A stretch of 64,000 nt of DNA from positions 372,001 through 436,000 of the forward strand of contig ML058453.1 of the NCBI GenBank assembly GCA_003013855.2. The letters run 5' to 3'. This document shows positions 1 through 12,200 of the stretch, piece after piece. The stretch comes from Liriodendron chinense (lineage: Eukaryota > Streptophyta > Magnoliopsida > Magnoliales > Magnoliaceae). The notes below the pieces were generated by a model. That model was not told where the DNA came from. It searched no databases and worked only from the letters and a program-made list of their open reading frames with translations. The position numbers and the translations under genes are program-made. Numbering within the stretch: position 1 is the stretch's first letter; each line of letters begins with the position of its first letter.

Positions 1-963
1 AAGGAGAAGTATCAGGGATTCTGACATTCTCTATAGGTTGTTCCTCAACATCTATTGTGGCAGTATGTGCTGAGGGATAGCCATGTATTTTGAAGCATTG
101 TTCCACTGAATGCCCCGAGCGGTTGCAGTGAGTATAAAAGTAACGTGATCCTCCACTTCCACGTCCTCGACCACGAACTGAGGAACTACCACGTGAATCA
201 AAACGGCCACCCCTTCCATTAGGTGAAGCAGTGGAAGATGTAAAAGCTTCTCGCTCGTGCAGGAGATGATAAAGTAGTAGGCGTGGTCATCACGTGGCGA
301 CGACTCTCCTCAGTATGAACAATATAGTAAACTGTCTCAAGCGATGGAAATGGGATCGTAGCAACCAGCTGGGTACGAAGAGACTCGTAGTCTGAATTTA
401 GTCTAGCAAGAAACTTGTAAGTTTTGGCTTTGTCTTCACGTTTGCGCACTATTTCGGCACTGCTACTATCCGGTAGTTCACTTAAAGGCTGCAAATAACC
501 CAACTCTTCCCATCTACTCTGTAAGGCCCCAAAGTACTCAGTGACTGACATATTATTTTGAGCTAGTGAGTAGAGTTCTGTCGTCAATTGAAAAATGCGA
601 GGTTCATTTGAGGTCGTCCCATATGATTTTTGGAGTGCAGTCCATAAGGCTGCGACACTTGCATAAAAGAAATAAGCAGATGCAACATGTTGTTCCATAG
701 AATTTAATAACCAGCCCATAACAATGGCGTTTGTAGACTCTCATGCATCAACTTTTGTGGGATCTGTAGGTTTCTTGTTGGCACCTGTCAGATATCCGAA
801 TTTTTCTTTTCCAACAATATACATTCGGACTGCTCGGGACCACAACAGAAAATTTTTCCCATTGAACATGGTAGAAGTAATGGAGAGTGGGCTCTCAGAT
901 GATTTTGAGTCCGTAGTTGTAAAAAAAGGAAGAAAAATCTCAATACCAGGTGGCCGAAGAGGC
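1..963 (-). pseudogene. Broken Copia gag (UBN2-type) with damaged zinc knuckle
   Basis: The minus strand encodes a Copia Gag: an N-terminal part with FNGKNFLLW and MYIVGKEKFGYLTG motifs (about 880-750), then WLLNSMEQHVASAYFF and the NEPRIFQLTTELYSLAQ block (about 719-540), a Gly/Arg-rich linker and a zinc knuckle near 85-127. An in-frame TGA interrupts the frame at 741-743. The knuckle is in a different frame from the body, so a frameshift lies at about 240-260. The knuckle reads Y-x2-C-x4-H-x4-C, so its first cysteine is replaced by tyrosine. Gag normally forms the particle and binds the RNA; this copy is non-functional as it stands. Confidence 0.8.
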
Positions 964-1029
964 TTCGATACATGCAGAAAAACATCTGGAGACCCATGAA
1001 AAACAGCTCTGACATCACATTATTGGTCC

Positions 1030-1300
1030 AGTGCCCCTACAGATGTCAGATCTTTACTCCGACCGCTTCCGGCGACCTTTCCGGCATCAGGTGTGCAGTC
1101 CGACGGCCCTGAGGGGGTCGGATCTCGCTTCCGGCGGCCCTGCCGGCGTTAGGTGTGCAGTCCGACGGCCCTGGGGGGGTCGGATCTGGGTTCCGACGCC
1201 CCTGGTGGGGTCGGATCTGGGTTCCGACAGCCCTGCTGGCGTCGGATCTCAGGTCTGGCGAGCCTGACGGCATTGGATCTGTGATCCGACGCCCTCATGC
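1030..1300. repeat. GC-rich degenerate tandem repeat in the Copia leader
   Basis: About five to six units of roughly 35-40 bp carry the words TCCGACGGCCCTG and GTCGGATCTGGGTTCCGAC. Because TCCGAC and GTCGGA are reverse complements, both strands contain the same words and each unit can fold. It lies between the primer-binding site and gag, and is much more GC-rich than the surrounding DNA. The short open frames across it on both strands are by-products of the repeat. Confidence 0.65.
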
Positions 1301-1428
1301 AATTTCACTGCCTCCTATAGGTGCGGCTGTGAGAAGGAGAACTCCGACAGGTTCGTAGGTGGTACGACTGAGAGAAGAGGCACCTCCGGTGGGGTCCACG
1401 TGATCTAGGGAAGCAAGGACCTCCTTTG

Positions 1429-1439
1429 CTTTGATACCA
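1429..1439 (-). other. Primer-binding site (initiator tRNA-Met)
   Basis: The minus strand reads TGGTATCAAAG directly after the LTR's terminal CA. Plant Copia elements usually carry TGGTATCAGAG complementary to initiator tRNA-Met; here one base differs (A for G). This fixes the LTR boundary and the element's orientation. Confidence 0.85.
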
Positions 1440-1591
1440 TGTAGATCGATATTTGAGAGAGAGAGAGAAGAAGAGAGATTAGGGTTAGAAACCTAATCCT
1501 CCACGTTTTTATTATAATAGGGCTTATTTGCCTTTTACACTTTACTGCCTAGAAAAGAGAAAATAACATACAACTCCTTTTTGTTTCAACA
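1440..1591 (-). repeat. 5' LTR of the Copia element, 152 bp
   Basis: On the minus strand the repeat begins TGTTGAAAC and ends CTACA, giving the usual TG...CA ends, and abuts the primer-binding site with no gap. It contains a TATA-like TATTATAATAAA stretch, then a CT-rich tract near its 3' end. At 152 bp it is short for an LTR but within the range of several plant Copia lineages. Only this one LTR is in the window, so its age cannot be estimated. Confidence 0.8.
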
Positions 1592-2424
1592 GAACTTAGG
1601 GGCCAGAGGTGCTACTGACGCGCCGGAGGCACTAAACTTAGGCACTGGAGGTGTTGCTGATGCGCCTGACGCGCTAGACACACCGGAGGCGCTACTGATG
1701 CGCTCGAGGTGCTGAACTTAGGTGCCGAAGGCGCTTGCTCTCCTTTGTCTTCACGAAAACGGCTCTAACTTCTTCGTTACAACTCCGATTGAGGTGATCT
1801 TATACTTGTTGGAAAGATGTTTCGATGCTCTACGCAATGGACCTGTGATGATCTCACTTAAATGTCATCTATATCTCCGAAAGTGGGCCCAAAGTGTTCG
1901 ATGCCATCACCAACATGCAGTCTTTGGTAAACGTCTTGTATCTCCTTCGTTATAACTTGAAATGGAGTGATATTGGGCTTGTTGGAATCTCGACTTGATA
2001 AGCATTCTAATGACGTATTACTTTCCTCGAACGGATATTACTTGCCTAGTCAACTCCTGACTTGATAGCGAATTCTCTACTATATCCATTCTTGCACTTT
2101 CCAGAGTATATATGTCTTGGTACTGACACGCTGGTAACGAATGGTCTTGTGCTGAGTCTTGTGAAAGTAAGAGAAGATCTCTTGTAGTTCTGCCAGTCAT
2201 AAGAGATAGGAAAGTCACGCAGAGTGAGATAAAGTCGGTATAACTGTCTTTGCTATATAAACGGTAAAATGCGCAATTAGATAGGCAAATTCAGATATGA
2301 TTTATGAGTCGAGCCTGTGCATGAATCACTGGACAATGGATCCATTAGTGGATTGCATGTATATCATTTTTTTAGGCCCAACACTAGGTATTTTGCTTTC
2401 TTGTAATGTCTCTTGGGCATGGTA
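1592..2424. other. Non-coding stretch, unassigned
   Basis: No coding region was recognised. Positions 1600-1735 hold a degenerate repeat of words such as GGAGGCGCTACTGATGCGC and ACTTAGGTGCC. The rest (1736-2424) is unique-looking AT-moderate DNA. I searched it for the missing N-terminal exon of eIF2D and found nothing. It is presumed intron. Confidence 0.4.
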
Positions 2425-2620
2425 TGCCAAAACGGTTACGTAATGATAACGGTGGTGACTGTTACACATTATGGGGCTGAAAAGACCTTTATAGCTGTTA
2501 TAGAAAAAAATGTCCTATAATGGTCCCGAAACAATTTTTTTTTTCAAAAAGAAAAAAAGAGGCGAAAATGTCCATTACAGCTCATATCATAATGGTAACA
2601 ACTGTTATGGAACAGCTTGC
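2425..2620. repeat. MITE-like repeat rich in GTTACGTAATGATAACGG words
   Basis: The segment has inverted words at its ends (GGTTACGTAATGATAACGG at the left; ATAATGGTAACAACTGTTATGG at the right). It resembles, in opposite orientation, the segment at 50085-50320, which contains CCATTACGTAATCATTA. Two related dispersed copies and inverted ends suggest a small DNA element. I cannot see a target duplication. Confidence 0.45.
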
Positions 2621-2642
2621 TCTTGGGTGATGCCAAGCTCTA

Positions 2643-2945
2643 TTGAGTGTTTGTTCCACTCCTAGCATGCCTGTGGGGCTGGGAGAAAGCGGCGGGTCTA
2701 GGTGGAGGGTCGCTCTACTTGCTGTTCTTTGGAGTATTTGGGGCGAGAGGAACAACCGTTGTTTCTGCCATAGAAGCGGTTCTATTCTAGGGGCTATCAG
2801 CTGGGCTGATTTGTGTATCAGGGATTTGGTGCCCTAAGTGGCAGTTTGTATTTTCTTTTTCTCTTTCGTCTCTGTTTTGTTCTCTTTTCGGACTTTTGGC
2901 TCTTGATAAATTGTATTCTTTCAAAAAAATAAAAAATAAAAATTA
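2643..2945 (+). mobile_element. 5'-truncated LINE (L1-type) 3' end
   Basis: The translation includes AVLWSIWGERNNRCF, the tryptophan-rich motif found after the zf-RVT domain at the C-terminus of plant L1 ORF2 proteins, followed by a T-rich 3' UTR, TTGATAAATTGTATTC and an A-rich tail at 2922-2942. Only the last ~300 bp are present, as is usual for LINE insertions that abort reverse transcription early. A very similar tail ends the large LINE at 13565 and the fragment at 17871. It lies in presumed eIF2D intron, sense orientation. Confidence 0.75.
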
Positions 2946-3285
2946 CTTTTACAATGGTTTGATTTGATTATATGTTTAAAGAAGCAGCCTGACTTTTTCC
3001 ATTTGCACCTGCAATAGCGAGTAATGTTAGTATGGCATGTCTTTTTTTTTTATTAAATTTTTTAAATAATAACTGCACAACCCAAAGTCATCCATGAATT
3101 TATTCACTCACATCAGAAGCCTTGCTTCTGATGCAGAACCATAGTGAGAATCACAGGTAACAAGATAGTTACTGTGGTCCATCATTCCCACTGACAATCC
3201 CCCAGAACCCTAACTTATTATTATATCTTACAGCAATGATTTCATTATTTTTTATATGAAGATTGGATTTTCTTCATCCTTGCAG

Positions 3286-6254
3286 TTTATGCACTCTGGA
3301 AAGTTCCTGGGCTGTTGCCTGCATTTGTTCTCAAGGGTGGTGAAGTATCCCGCTTTGTGATTGGGGGCGCAGATCTGATGTTCCCTGGTATTAGTATACC
3401 TCCAGAAGGTCTACCTTCATTCTCAGCAGGACAGCCATGGGCTGTGAAAGTGCCAGGCAATCCAGCACCAATTGCAGTAAGCCTTATCCTCAGCAGCCAC
3501 TTTGCTTTCTGAAGTCCTATTAATAGATCTAACTGAATTCAGAATAGTTATGCTGGATGGTGACCACTAGTTAGTGCTGGATGATGACTACATTAGACTT
3601 GTGATAGAGAGGTACTGTAGGTTCTCAAGCACAAAGATCTATTCTTGAGGCTTGGGATGCGTATGTGGGGTCCATGGCTCAGTGATCCAGACTGTTGATT
3701 TGATGGGTCAGTCACACCTTGATTGGGGATGCTAAACAATCTCTCATATTCAGATTAGGTTTCTCAACAGGTACCTAATCCTGTGGGTACATGAAGGATC
3801 CAACGCCCTAATAAATGCACCTGGGCCTATTTTTCAAGCCCATTTCAAAAAATTGGGTCGGATTTGTGTCCACCATAATAGATCCAGTAAAAAATTGGAC
3901 CCGGTCTCGGGTACCAGGCCCGAATCTTGTTACTTCTAGCAGTACTGATGATATAACATGCACCTATGCACATGCACACACAGTAGCATTGCTACATATA
4001 TTTATCGTGGAGTTATTTGACACTCTAGCAGAGTGTGAAGGTTGACCCTTATTGATAAATTGATACATGTTCATTAGGTTGGTCTCACCATGAAAAATAG
4101 ACTGTTAATGGATTTTCTGTATACATATGGTGCAATTGATGACTGGATCAGCCTGATTTTTGTGTCAATGATCTTCATGGTGGGGTGAACCTTTTTGATG
4201 ACTCGGATGTGGTGTCGAATTACAGTGACACATGGGATATGTTGGCTCACAGGATTGTAGCTTTTTCACTCATTGAAATGGTTCTGATCATGCCTCATTA
4301 TTATGGGAGAAATGTTACCAACCAATGGCTTCTTCCTGAAGATGGTCCCCTAAATCCTAATTATGGGGGCTACACTGAACTGATGTCCAAATTAATGTAT
4401 GTTTGCACCCACTTAATTAGCATATTGTGATTTTTCGAAGTTGATATTTAATGGTGGGGTCCACCTTTTGCGTGGATAGGATGTCTTAGTCTCCTGAATG
4501 ATGGCTAACAAAATGGATGGTTTAAAAGTCAAATAATTATTGTTCCAAATTCCAAGGGCAAAATCAGATGGCGATGGTCATCTTCTAATTGTAATTTTTG
4601 GCTTATGCTCTATCCACAATTTTGTGCATGATTTGGATGGTCTGGATTTTTTTGAATGATATGGATTTCCATATATGCCACGTATGAAGATTCACCACTA
4701 TTTGTAAAAGAGAAGCTTCCATGTTGATGTTGTATTTTAATGCTTGCATACAACGCTCTATATTAAGCTAATGTGTCACTTTTGTGGAACATCGAGCCGT
4801 GCAAAATGCAGGTGATACCATGAAGATCATCTGGATCGCGACTTGGATCAATCCACTCATCAGGTTAGTCACAAGTGTACATTAAGTCAAACCACCGACT
4901 GTTCATTGATTTTGATAGTGTAGCCTTTGTAAGAAATGGACGATCCTTGTTTTCACCCCAGGTGATCTTTATGAGTGACCTACCTTTTTCACATCTGGGA
5001 TGTTATACAAAAGCGACACACTGGCAGGAAGGTAAGCTTGTATGTGACAGTTCACATATAATGCTGTATGGAATTGGAACATCTCTCTTTCTAAAACTGT
5101 AGTAAACTATCATAAGAGTCTATTCCATGCGTCTACAATAGTCTTTTTACACCAGATATACTAATGTGGCACATTTAATGTGGATGATTGGTGGATATTT
5201 AATTGGATGGTCAAAATCAACCTGAACCCAGCTGGAAGCCAAACTTGACCTAAGCCGAGTCCAAACCTGAACCTAACTCGCTCAGGGTGCAGGGTAACCT
5301 GATAGGATCCGAACCGGCTACTTTAGGTGGCCATGGTACGTTTACACCAGACCCGACTCGAACACAATACATTGAGATCCCTAATTGGGATGCGTATCCT
5401 TAAATCTTTGGTCTATTTGCTGTTGAATGTGGGCTTTGCTGCATTTGTTAGATGACTGTCTTTTTGTTGGCCACTTAATTGGGGTTTGAATCTTCCAACA
5501 TGGGACATTTGAGGGTGTCCACCATCCACAGTGAGTTCCATCACGTCAACCGTCTGGATTGTCAAGCCACATCTGCTGAGGCTTGGCATCCTGTAATTCC
5601 TCCATGGTAAAGAATCAATCTTTGTACAGGTTGGGACTACCACAATGAGTAGTTCACAAGCATTAAAAGCTGGTTTGCGTGGCAAGGCTTTGCGGATCAC
5701 ACATTATTACCATGACTCACTGTGGTAAGTATACTAGGAAAAATGACTTCGGATGTTTAGCTTGTTATCTCTAATTTGTTTTAGGACTTACATGACATAT
5801 ATTTAACGGATTTTATAGGGAATCAGCCGAAGGTCATTATGTGCCCAATGCAGGCTTCTTGGAAGATGTTGTGCTTGAGGATCCTGCTTCATCATCAGTT
5901 TCCCAAGTATCTGATTCTCATGAAGAGGCTGATAATGCTTCAACTCATCTACACGACGATGTTAATAATGGTGAAGAAGGAAATCCAGTTGATGTGCCCG
6001 ATGTCCATTCTGGACAAGATGTTAATGCCTCATTGCAGAGTGACCTTAAGGATGAAATTTCTGTGGAAATGGCTGTGGATATGAGCGGTTTGAAGGTATC
6101 AGATGGTGTTTCTGCTGAAGAGCCAAATGAGAAGGATCACCACACTCTATCCAGTGAAGAAGTGGATGCTTTATTGGACAAATGCCTTTTGCAAGCTCTG
6201 CACACAACCGTTAAAGATAAAGACCTTCCCATACCAGGAAGCACATTATGGTAG

Positions 6255-6289
<35 letters not shown>

Positions 6290-9200
6290 CCCCCCCTCCC
6301 CCTCCCCCTCCCCCTCCCCACATCCATACATATGCATGCATACGTAGGGACATTCTTTTGTATCATGTTATCTTGTAAATTTTGATAACCCATATGCTTT
6401 ATGCATATCTCTATAGCTAACCCTCAAATCATTTAGTTTAACTGACTAATTAAGCTACATATCTGTGATGTGTAGGGCAAGCCATATTTTGCCTTGCAGG
6501 CCCTCAGGCATCACTCTGGATATCAAGAAATCATCACACAAAAAACTTTCGAAGTGGTTGCAATCTAAATCATCTGCTGGACTAGTATGTATCCTGTTGC
6601 TTCTCTCATTGCTTTTTAGAAATAAAATGAGGTCTAAAGTCCATATGGTCGGACCATAATTTACGGTCCAGCCAGCTAATAACATATTACTTTCATGTGC
6701 GTGCAACATCTAACCTGTCCAATAGGTTGGCCCAATCATTGGGATTACCTCGTGCAAAAATCAGCTACATCCACTCACTGAGTGGACCACACTTGTATTC
6801 TTTTATTTATCGATTGACAAGCGATGTTTCTAAAGGAGAGAGGCGATTCAAAAGGCGATTTGAGAGGCGATCCTAAGGGCGTTCCAAGAGATGCTTCTAG
6901 AGGAAGATAAAAGGTTTCTTTGAGGGATCTATATTGAAGGAACGATCGGGTAAGAGAGTTTAGGGACCTCTCTTTTGGGATCCGTGGGAGATCTTTGCAT
7001 CGAAGGAAGGCTTCCTACTCCAAGGGGAGATATGGTGAGCAGTTTTCTGCTCAGTCCATAAGAGGTGGTTCGTGGAGCAGTAAAGGGAGATATGAAGTAT
7101 CTTACAGGAGTAGGTTGGGGAGGGGAGGAGATTTCTCCAAAGCAAAAGGGATTGTTGCTGATCGGTTGGCAGAGCGTCTATAGTTTGATCGAGAAGAAGA
7201 GATAGGGCTGTGGATCCCAGTTGGCAAGGGATGAAAAAGAGGCCAAAAGAGAATTTGGAAGGAGGGTGTGCCTTTGAAGGATCTCCCTACCATTTACTCA
7301 ACCGGTTCCATGAGGAATGGATGGAATTAAACTTCTTAAGGGTATTTGGGCAGTTTGGCAAGGTTATGGAGCTCATTATCCCTAGGTTTAAGGGATCAAC
7401 AACAATCCATGGGTTTGCATGTGTCAGGATGGAGAAGTTCTTTGGAGGGTGGTTGAGGGAATTAGGGGTAAGAGATTCAACGGGAAGGAGATTAAGGCTC
7501 AGAGAGTCCATTATGGGCTGGTGGTGGTGAATTAAGAAGGGAGGGGAGAGGGCTGAGCTAGTAGCAAGGGGGAGCATCTTGTGGGGGACTTAGAGAATCA
7601 TAAACCCCAGTCTCTCCCGGTGAGGAGGGTTGAGGGAGATGGGATTCGGAGCAGAGGTTTGACGTCGTTCAAAGGAGTTTTAATGGGGTATTCCTCACTT
7701 GAGGTAAGTGGTGGTGTCCTGGTTGCCGTCTTTGTGGGGCCCTCCATATCGAAGGAGGTGCCTATTCATCTTAGTCCATAGTTTGTCTTTGTGTCTGTGT
7801 TTGGTTCCGAGGTTAGAGTTCATTCTCGAGTCATTAGTAAAGCTTGGTCTGCTCTTCAATGGAGTCTTGTTGCGACAATGAGGCTGGGGTTTGCCCTTTT
7901 TGACTTGATTACTTGGTTCAACTAGTCTTCTAGTTTTAAGGAGGATTTTCTTCTCTGGCATCATGGTGAATTTGTGTTTTGGGTCTCCCTCCAAGCTTTG
8001 GAGAATGTCCACAAGTTGGTCTTTGCCGAGCAGTTGTTCTGGGATAGTCCAGTCCTGTCCTGGTGTAAGCGGGCTAATTGGTCGAGTTTTGGGAAGGATG
8101 TCTGGTTCCACCTCCTTGACTTTCCATTGGAGCTCTAGGTTGAGGTAGTTCTGGTGGCTATGGGTTCCTGTCTCGGCGAGGTGATCACCGTTGATCAGGC
8201 TATAGAGAAATAGAAGGAGCTTCACCCAACTAGAATTTGCATTTGTTGGAGAAAAATTTGCCCCACTCCTTAAGTTTATTCCGGTTGTGGTCGGAGATGA
8301 TAAATTCTTGGTTCAAGTGGTTTGCAAGAGTTCTTTGGCAGTCACGTCTTACGATGTTCCCGCCTGTGTTCATGGTGGTGGGTTAGGGGAGCCGATGAGC
8401 ATTGTTTCGGGTCTTATGGGTGGTGAAGGTCCATCAATCCCTTGTTCTCAAGGTCCATTGGTTCGGCGGATCACTCGTGTGAGGCGTGATCTGCTTCCAT
8501 GGTTCGTGTGGCTACAGCTGGCCTGGTGAAGTGGACACATGTGATTCCCTCTCTTTCTCGAAATTCAAATGAGGGACAATTGTCTCCCTTCATGTAGTCC
8601 CTGGTCCTGTCTAGTATCATGATTAGTTGTTAGGATCCAGACTGTAGGATCATTTCCTATTGTTGGCCTTCAACGTGGAGGGCTGAGACTTTCCCTGGGC
8701 CATCTATGGCTGATGGAGGGTCCTTTTCATTGCCAAGTGTTGCTGATGTTAATGTCCGGGCTGACATCTTTTCTGCTTCTACGATTGGGGGGGGGGGGGG
8801 GGGGGGGGTTGCCACGTGCCCCCCTTTGATGGGAGAGGCGGTCTGTAGACAGATGTCCCAATGAAATCTGTTGCCAAATCCTCTTGCTATGATGGTGGGC
8901 CACCAACCTCTTCTTTTGTTGTGTGCCTTGAGCAATGGCTTATCCATGTGGAGGCTTGAGTGAGATAGCCTTTGTTGTCTGTTGCTCTCGAGGTTCCTCT
9001 TGTTGAGACTCGTGGAGGGTTCGCTGATGTCATGCGGAGTTTTTTAATTTACCTAACATTGGCTGTTAAATTGCTACCCAGGTAGCCAGTGAGAGCCATC
9101 TATGTGTCCCTGAGAGGATTGAAGGGGGCAACGTGGGTCAAAACAGTGAATGTCAGGGAGGCTTTTCTCAAGCGTGGCGTGCCTTGTCTCGTGGAGAAGG

Positions 9201-12200
9201 ATTTCAGACCCCATGCTCCTAATGCTTACACATGCTAAGGCCCTCTTCTTTTTAAGGTAGGTGGAGAGGGGTTGGTGGGTTTTTTTAAGGTGGCCTTTGC
9301 TCTGCCTCTCATATGGATCCTCATGTGGCTTCGTTGACTCATGTGAGTGTGTCTTCGTTTTCTTCAAATGTGATCAGGTCCTCTAATGATCCCATGTGTG
9401 TGGCCTTTCTTCCTTTTCCCTCACTCTAGAGTCTTTTCACACTACCTTCTCTTTTGTTTTTTCTAAGTCCTTTTGGGTCTTGTCCCGTAGTTTCTGTGGA
9501 AGAGTCCGAGGGTGGTCTTTAGTCGGTATTTTTTATTTCTTATTCTTTGGCCTTAATTCCTTTTGCCCTCGATGTCTTTGCTCTGACTGCTGCCTGTCCT
9601 CTCCGAGTCTGTCGTTCTGGGACACCTTGATGATGCCTTGGATGCTTCCCCCCTTCCTCCCGTCCCACCCAGTGGTGTCAGGCCTTATGTTCGAATGATG
9701 CTCGGACTCCTCCGGGTAACCTATGCTACTCGACCCTTTCTATGGGGAGTTGGGAGGGTTTGGTCGCTATTGTCAGGGGGAAGAGATGGGTGAGGGAGGC
9801 CTTTTGTCATGTGGATAGACTTTTAAGGGTAGAGTTTGGTGATAGAGATGAGGATTATGTTGCATTGTTTCAGTTGGTGGAAGAAAGGGGTATTCAGTTG
9901 TCCTCTGATGTTCAAAGGCGGTCCTAGAAGTCTAATAAGGGTTGTAGAGAATTGGTTAACCTTGGTGGTGCTTTGTGTGGGTAGTCCGATGCTATTTCTC
10001 GAAATGAGAGGAGGGGGAGAGGGTCTAGGTTGGTTATCCAATGAAGATCTTAAGTTGGTATGTTTGTGGGATCGGATGCCCTCATAAGTGCAACTTGGTT
10101 ATCAAGTCAATGAGATCTGGGGTCACAAGGGTGTGGATTCCGTCGAGTCGGCGGGGTTATTATAATAGTTATGTGGAATTCTTCTCTTTGGTGTAGGGAG
10201 GAGAGTTGACTTCCTGTCAATATTGTCTTTTGCGAGGTGTCCTCTGGTTTCAGGTGGGTGTTCTTGGGAGTTTTTGGTCCAAGTAGGCCGGTTCTTAGTG
10301 CTCTTTTTTAGGAGTTCTCTTCCGTCTATGATAGATGACACCTTCCTTGGTGTGTGGGAGGTGATTTCAATGTCGTTCGATTTGTTCTTGAGAAGCTTCA
10401 TGGTGTTCAGGTGTCCGATAATACACATGGTTTTGTTGACTGGGTCCTTAAGCATGAGATTCAGGACCTCCTGATAGGCGGCATTACGTTCACTAGGCTG
10501 AATGGTCAGGTTTCCTTGCCATCTTGTTGCTAAATAGATTTTTGGTGTCCCCTAGATTGGTGTAAAGGTTCCCTCTGTCCTGCCAGAAAGGTCTCCCTAA
10601 ACTTGTGTTTGATCACTGCCCTATTCTTTTGGAGGTGGATGAAATTAACTGGGGTCCTAGACCTTTCAGCTCAAAGTTGAGGGTTTTCATTTCCTGGTTT
10701 CTGAGTGGTGGTCTTTGTTCGAAGTTGAGAGTCATGCTTGGTTTGTTTTATACAAGAAGTTGAAAATGTTGAACTCTTTAACTCTTGGAAGCAGGAGGTT
10801 TTTAGTCAGTGGGTGCTTGAGTTAGATGCTCTGCTTAGTGATATCCAAGCTTTGGACATCAAGGAGCAAGGAGGTATGCTATCTGAAGAACAAAAAGTTG
10901 CTAAAGATAAGTTGTCCTCTGAATATTACTCTATGTTAAAAGAGGAGGAGATTAAATGGTGCCACCTGGTCGTGGGCTATCTGGCTCAAAGATGGCGATA
11001 AAAACACCAAAATTTTTATTGGGATAGCCAATGCTAGAGCTAGGGCCGCTTATATCTCCTCACTTGTAGTTAATGGCAAAGGGCTTGTTGACAAAGGTTC
11101 CATCTTTGAATCCATTGTCAATTTTTACGAAGAATTGCTTTTGAATGAGGGTTGGAAGGGGCTGAATCTTGATAATCTTGCCTTCGGTACTTCCATATCT
11201 TCGGTGGAGGCTGATGATCTCAAATTGCCTATCCGGTTGGATGAGGTTAAGAAGGCTCTTTGAGATTTGGGGAGGGATAAACCCACCAGGATGGTTTTCC
11301 TTTGGCCATATTCCAATCTTTTTGGGACCTTGTTAAGATGGATCTTTTGGCTTTTGCTAAGGAATTTTTTGACTCGGGGTGAATATCGTCTGAGTTGGGC
11401 TGCTCCTTAGTCCTCATCTCAAAGTTGGAAGGTGCGGATTGCCTAAATAACTTTTGGCTCATCGGTCTTCTTGGCAGCCCCTATAAAATCATTGCTAAAA
11501 TCCTGAGTCAAAGGTTGAGGGTGGTGCTTCCTAAGCTTATTTCACCCTTTCAAAGTGCTTTCATCTTTGGGAGGCATATCCTTGATAGCTCTTTGATTGC
11601 CCGTGAATGTTTGGATTCGTGTTAGAAGGCGGGCAGGCAAGGTGTGGCGTGCAAATTGAACCTTGAAAAAGCATTTGATCATGTTGATTGGTCCTTGGAT
11701 TATATGTTGGCTCGGATGGGTTTTGGGAAGTGGAGACATTGGATTCATAGATGTGTTTCCTCTACAAGGTTCTTTGTTTTTATTAATGGGTCTCCGTCTG
11801 GTTTCTTTAAAGCCACTCGGGGACTTTGTGTCAAGGGGATCCTCTCTCTCCATTTGTCTTCGTGGTGGTCTCCAAGGCTTTGAGCAAAGTGTTGTCTAAA
11901 GGTCAAGCTAAGGGTCTCTGAGATTTTTAGGTTGAGAATTTTCTCCAGTTGATCAGTCATCTCCGATTTTCTGACGACACCACTTTGTTTTGTGTGGCTA
12001 AGGGGGCCATGGTGGGCTAATCTGAGGATCATTATCAGATGGTTTGAAGTGATTCTGGGTTAAGTATTAACTTGGCTAAGACTGAGATCCTTGGTATTCT
12101 TGTCTATCAGGAGAAGGTTTCCTGGCTGGCTAGCTAATCTATTCGGCTGTTGGGTAGGCTCCTTCCCTTCTTCCTGCCTTGGTCTACCCCTTTGCCTCAG

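Larger units (their letters stand above)
1..1591 (-). mobile_element. 5' part of a Ty1/Copia LTR retrotransposon (runs off the left edge)
   Basis: Reading on the minus strand, a short LTR (1440-1591) is followed by a primer-binding site matching the 3' end of initiator tRNA-Met (1429-1439), a GC-rich leader, and a gag reading frame that continues leftward to the window edge. The protease, integrase and reverse transcriptase parts would lie left of position 1. The gag has a stop codon and a frameshift, so this copy cannot make an intact Gag. If the eIF2D gene is continuous, the element sits in one of its 5' introns. The five bases after the LTR (1592-1596, gaact) should recur at the unseen far end if they are the target duplication. 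Family assignment rests on gag similarity and the PBS and is secure to Copia, not to lineage. Confidence 0.85.

Noticed and set aside
1592..3285. N-terminal exon of eIF2D
   Set aside because: Read in three frames for the expected conserved N-terminal region and a donor in the right phase; nothing matches, so the exon must be left of the window.
5839..6084. 81-residue methionine-rich frame in an eIF2D exon
   Set aside because: Alternative frame of exon 5819-6250; the eIF2D frame joins neighbouring exons in phase.
8787..8808. G22 run as a sequencing artefact or G-quadruplex of function
   Set aside because: A similar G20 run is in the solo LTR at 58382, so such runs occur in this genome; no evidence for a role.
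11967..11978. An active reverse transcriptase, because the catalytic aspartates are present
   Set aside because: The surrounding ORF2 is broken by many stops and frameshifts.
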